Below, in pieces: positions 5,742 through 5,904 of a stretch of 5,904 nucleotides of DNA (positions are counted from its first letter, which is position 1; each line of letters opens with the position of its first letter). A program made the position numbers and the translations under genes. Source of the stretch: Patescibacteria group bacterium (lineage in GTDB: Bacteria; Patescibacteriota; Minisyncoccia; Minisyncoccales; Minisyncoccaceae); assembly GCA_012798645.1 (NCBI GenBank), contig JAAZMU010000070.1, positions 1-5,904 on the forward strand, read 5' to 3'. The notes under the pieces were generated by a model that was not told the DNA's origin, ran no database searches, and saw only the letters and a list, made by a program, of their open reading frames with translations.

Positions 5742-5904
5742 ATGTTTAACTATATCTTAAACTTGTTTTTCCCTAAGAAATGTATACGTTGCAAACGCGA
5801 AGGTACTTATCTTTGTGAGGATTGTTTATCTCTTATTGAATTAAATCAGATAAACTATTGTGCCTGTTTTAAGAAGCCTGTTAAATATAGATTAAGATGT
5901 GATA
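5742..5904 (+). CDS. comF: ComF-family protein, N-terminal zinc-finger part (cut by window edge)
   Basis: The open frame starts at ATG 5742 and runs off the window after 54 codons. An in-frame TAG at 5730 rules out an earlier start. The beginning, ILNLFFPKKC, then C14-x2-C17 and Y23-L24-C25-E26-D27-C28, matches the opening of ComFC proteins: a hydrophobic helix followed by a double zinc-binding region ahead of a phosphoribosyltransferase-like domain, which lies outside the window. C40, C42 and C53 would belong to the second metal site; the C40-A-C42-F spacing differs from the usual CxxC before G-K-P. In naturally competent bacteria ComFC acts in the cytosol on incoming single-stranded DNA; some ComF homologues are annotated as amidophosphoribosyltransferases. 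It is transcribed away from the pil operon from a shared 107-bp region. No Shine-Dalgarno sequence is seen. Confidence 0.82.
   Translation, partial: MFNYILNLFFPKKCIRCKREGTYLCEDCLSLIELNQINYCACFKKPVKYRLRCD

Noticed and set aside
1..5904. CRISPR arrays, insertion sequences, tRNA or rRNA genes
   Set aside because: No spaced direct repeats, transposase motifs or cloverleaf/rRNA-like segments were seen; nearly all bases are taken by the pilus genes.

Overview
The window is an AT-rich bacterial segment carrying most of a type IV pilus assembly operon on the minus strand. Read in transcription order (high to low coordinates) it runs pilM, pilN, pilO, a PilP-like membrane protein, pilB, pilT and the first 28 codons of pilC. 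A divergent gene on the plus strand at the right edge is the start of a ComF-family (competence/phosphoribosyltransferase) protein.

The organism is probably a member of the Candidate Phyla Radiation (Patescibacteria). Reasons: low GC, extremely tight packing, short PilN/PilO/PilP-like proteins, the PilB signature IDEARMPQDGRF, a PilP-like protein anchored by a membrane helix instead of a lipobox, and no outer-membrane secretin gene (pilQ) after the PilP position. The last two points suggest a single-membrane cell. TGA ends pilB and pilT, each inside an ATGA overlap with the next gene, so the lineages that read UGA as glycine (Gracilibacteria, Absconditabacteria) are unlikely. This placement is inference and needs a tree.

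Layout: 1-85 pilC start (partial); 82-1149 pilT; 1146-2879 pilB; 2881-3444 PilP-like; 3448-4020 pilO; 4007-4567 pilN; 4570-5634 pilM; 5635-5741 a divergent intergenic region with promoter candidates for both directions, a 12-bp palindrome and a 9-bp inverted repeat; 5742-5904 comF start. Gaps within the operon are at most 3 bp, and three junctions overlap (4, 4 and 14 bp). No start is preceded by a clear Shine-Dalgarno core, so translation of the operon probably depends on coupling.

How the parts work together (family knowledge): PilM is an actin-like cytoplasmic protein that binds the N-terminal tail of PilN. PilN and PilO form the inner-membrane alignment complex, here probably joined by the PilP-like protein. 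PilB powers pilin polymerisation and PilT depolymerisation, both acting on the membrane platform PilC. Pilins and the prepilin peptidase are not in the window. A ComF gene across a shared promoter region fits a pilus used at least partly for DNA uptake, but that is an inference from neighbourhood. I see no wholly new system here. The points most worth following are the long acidic C-terminal extension of the PilP-like protein, the overlapping divergent promoters, and the altered motifs in PilT and PilN.
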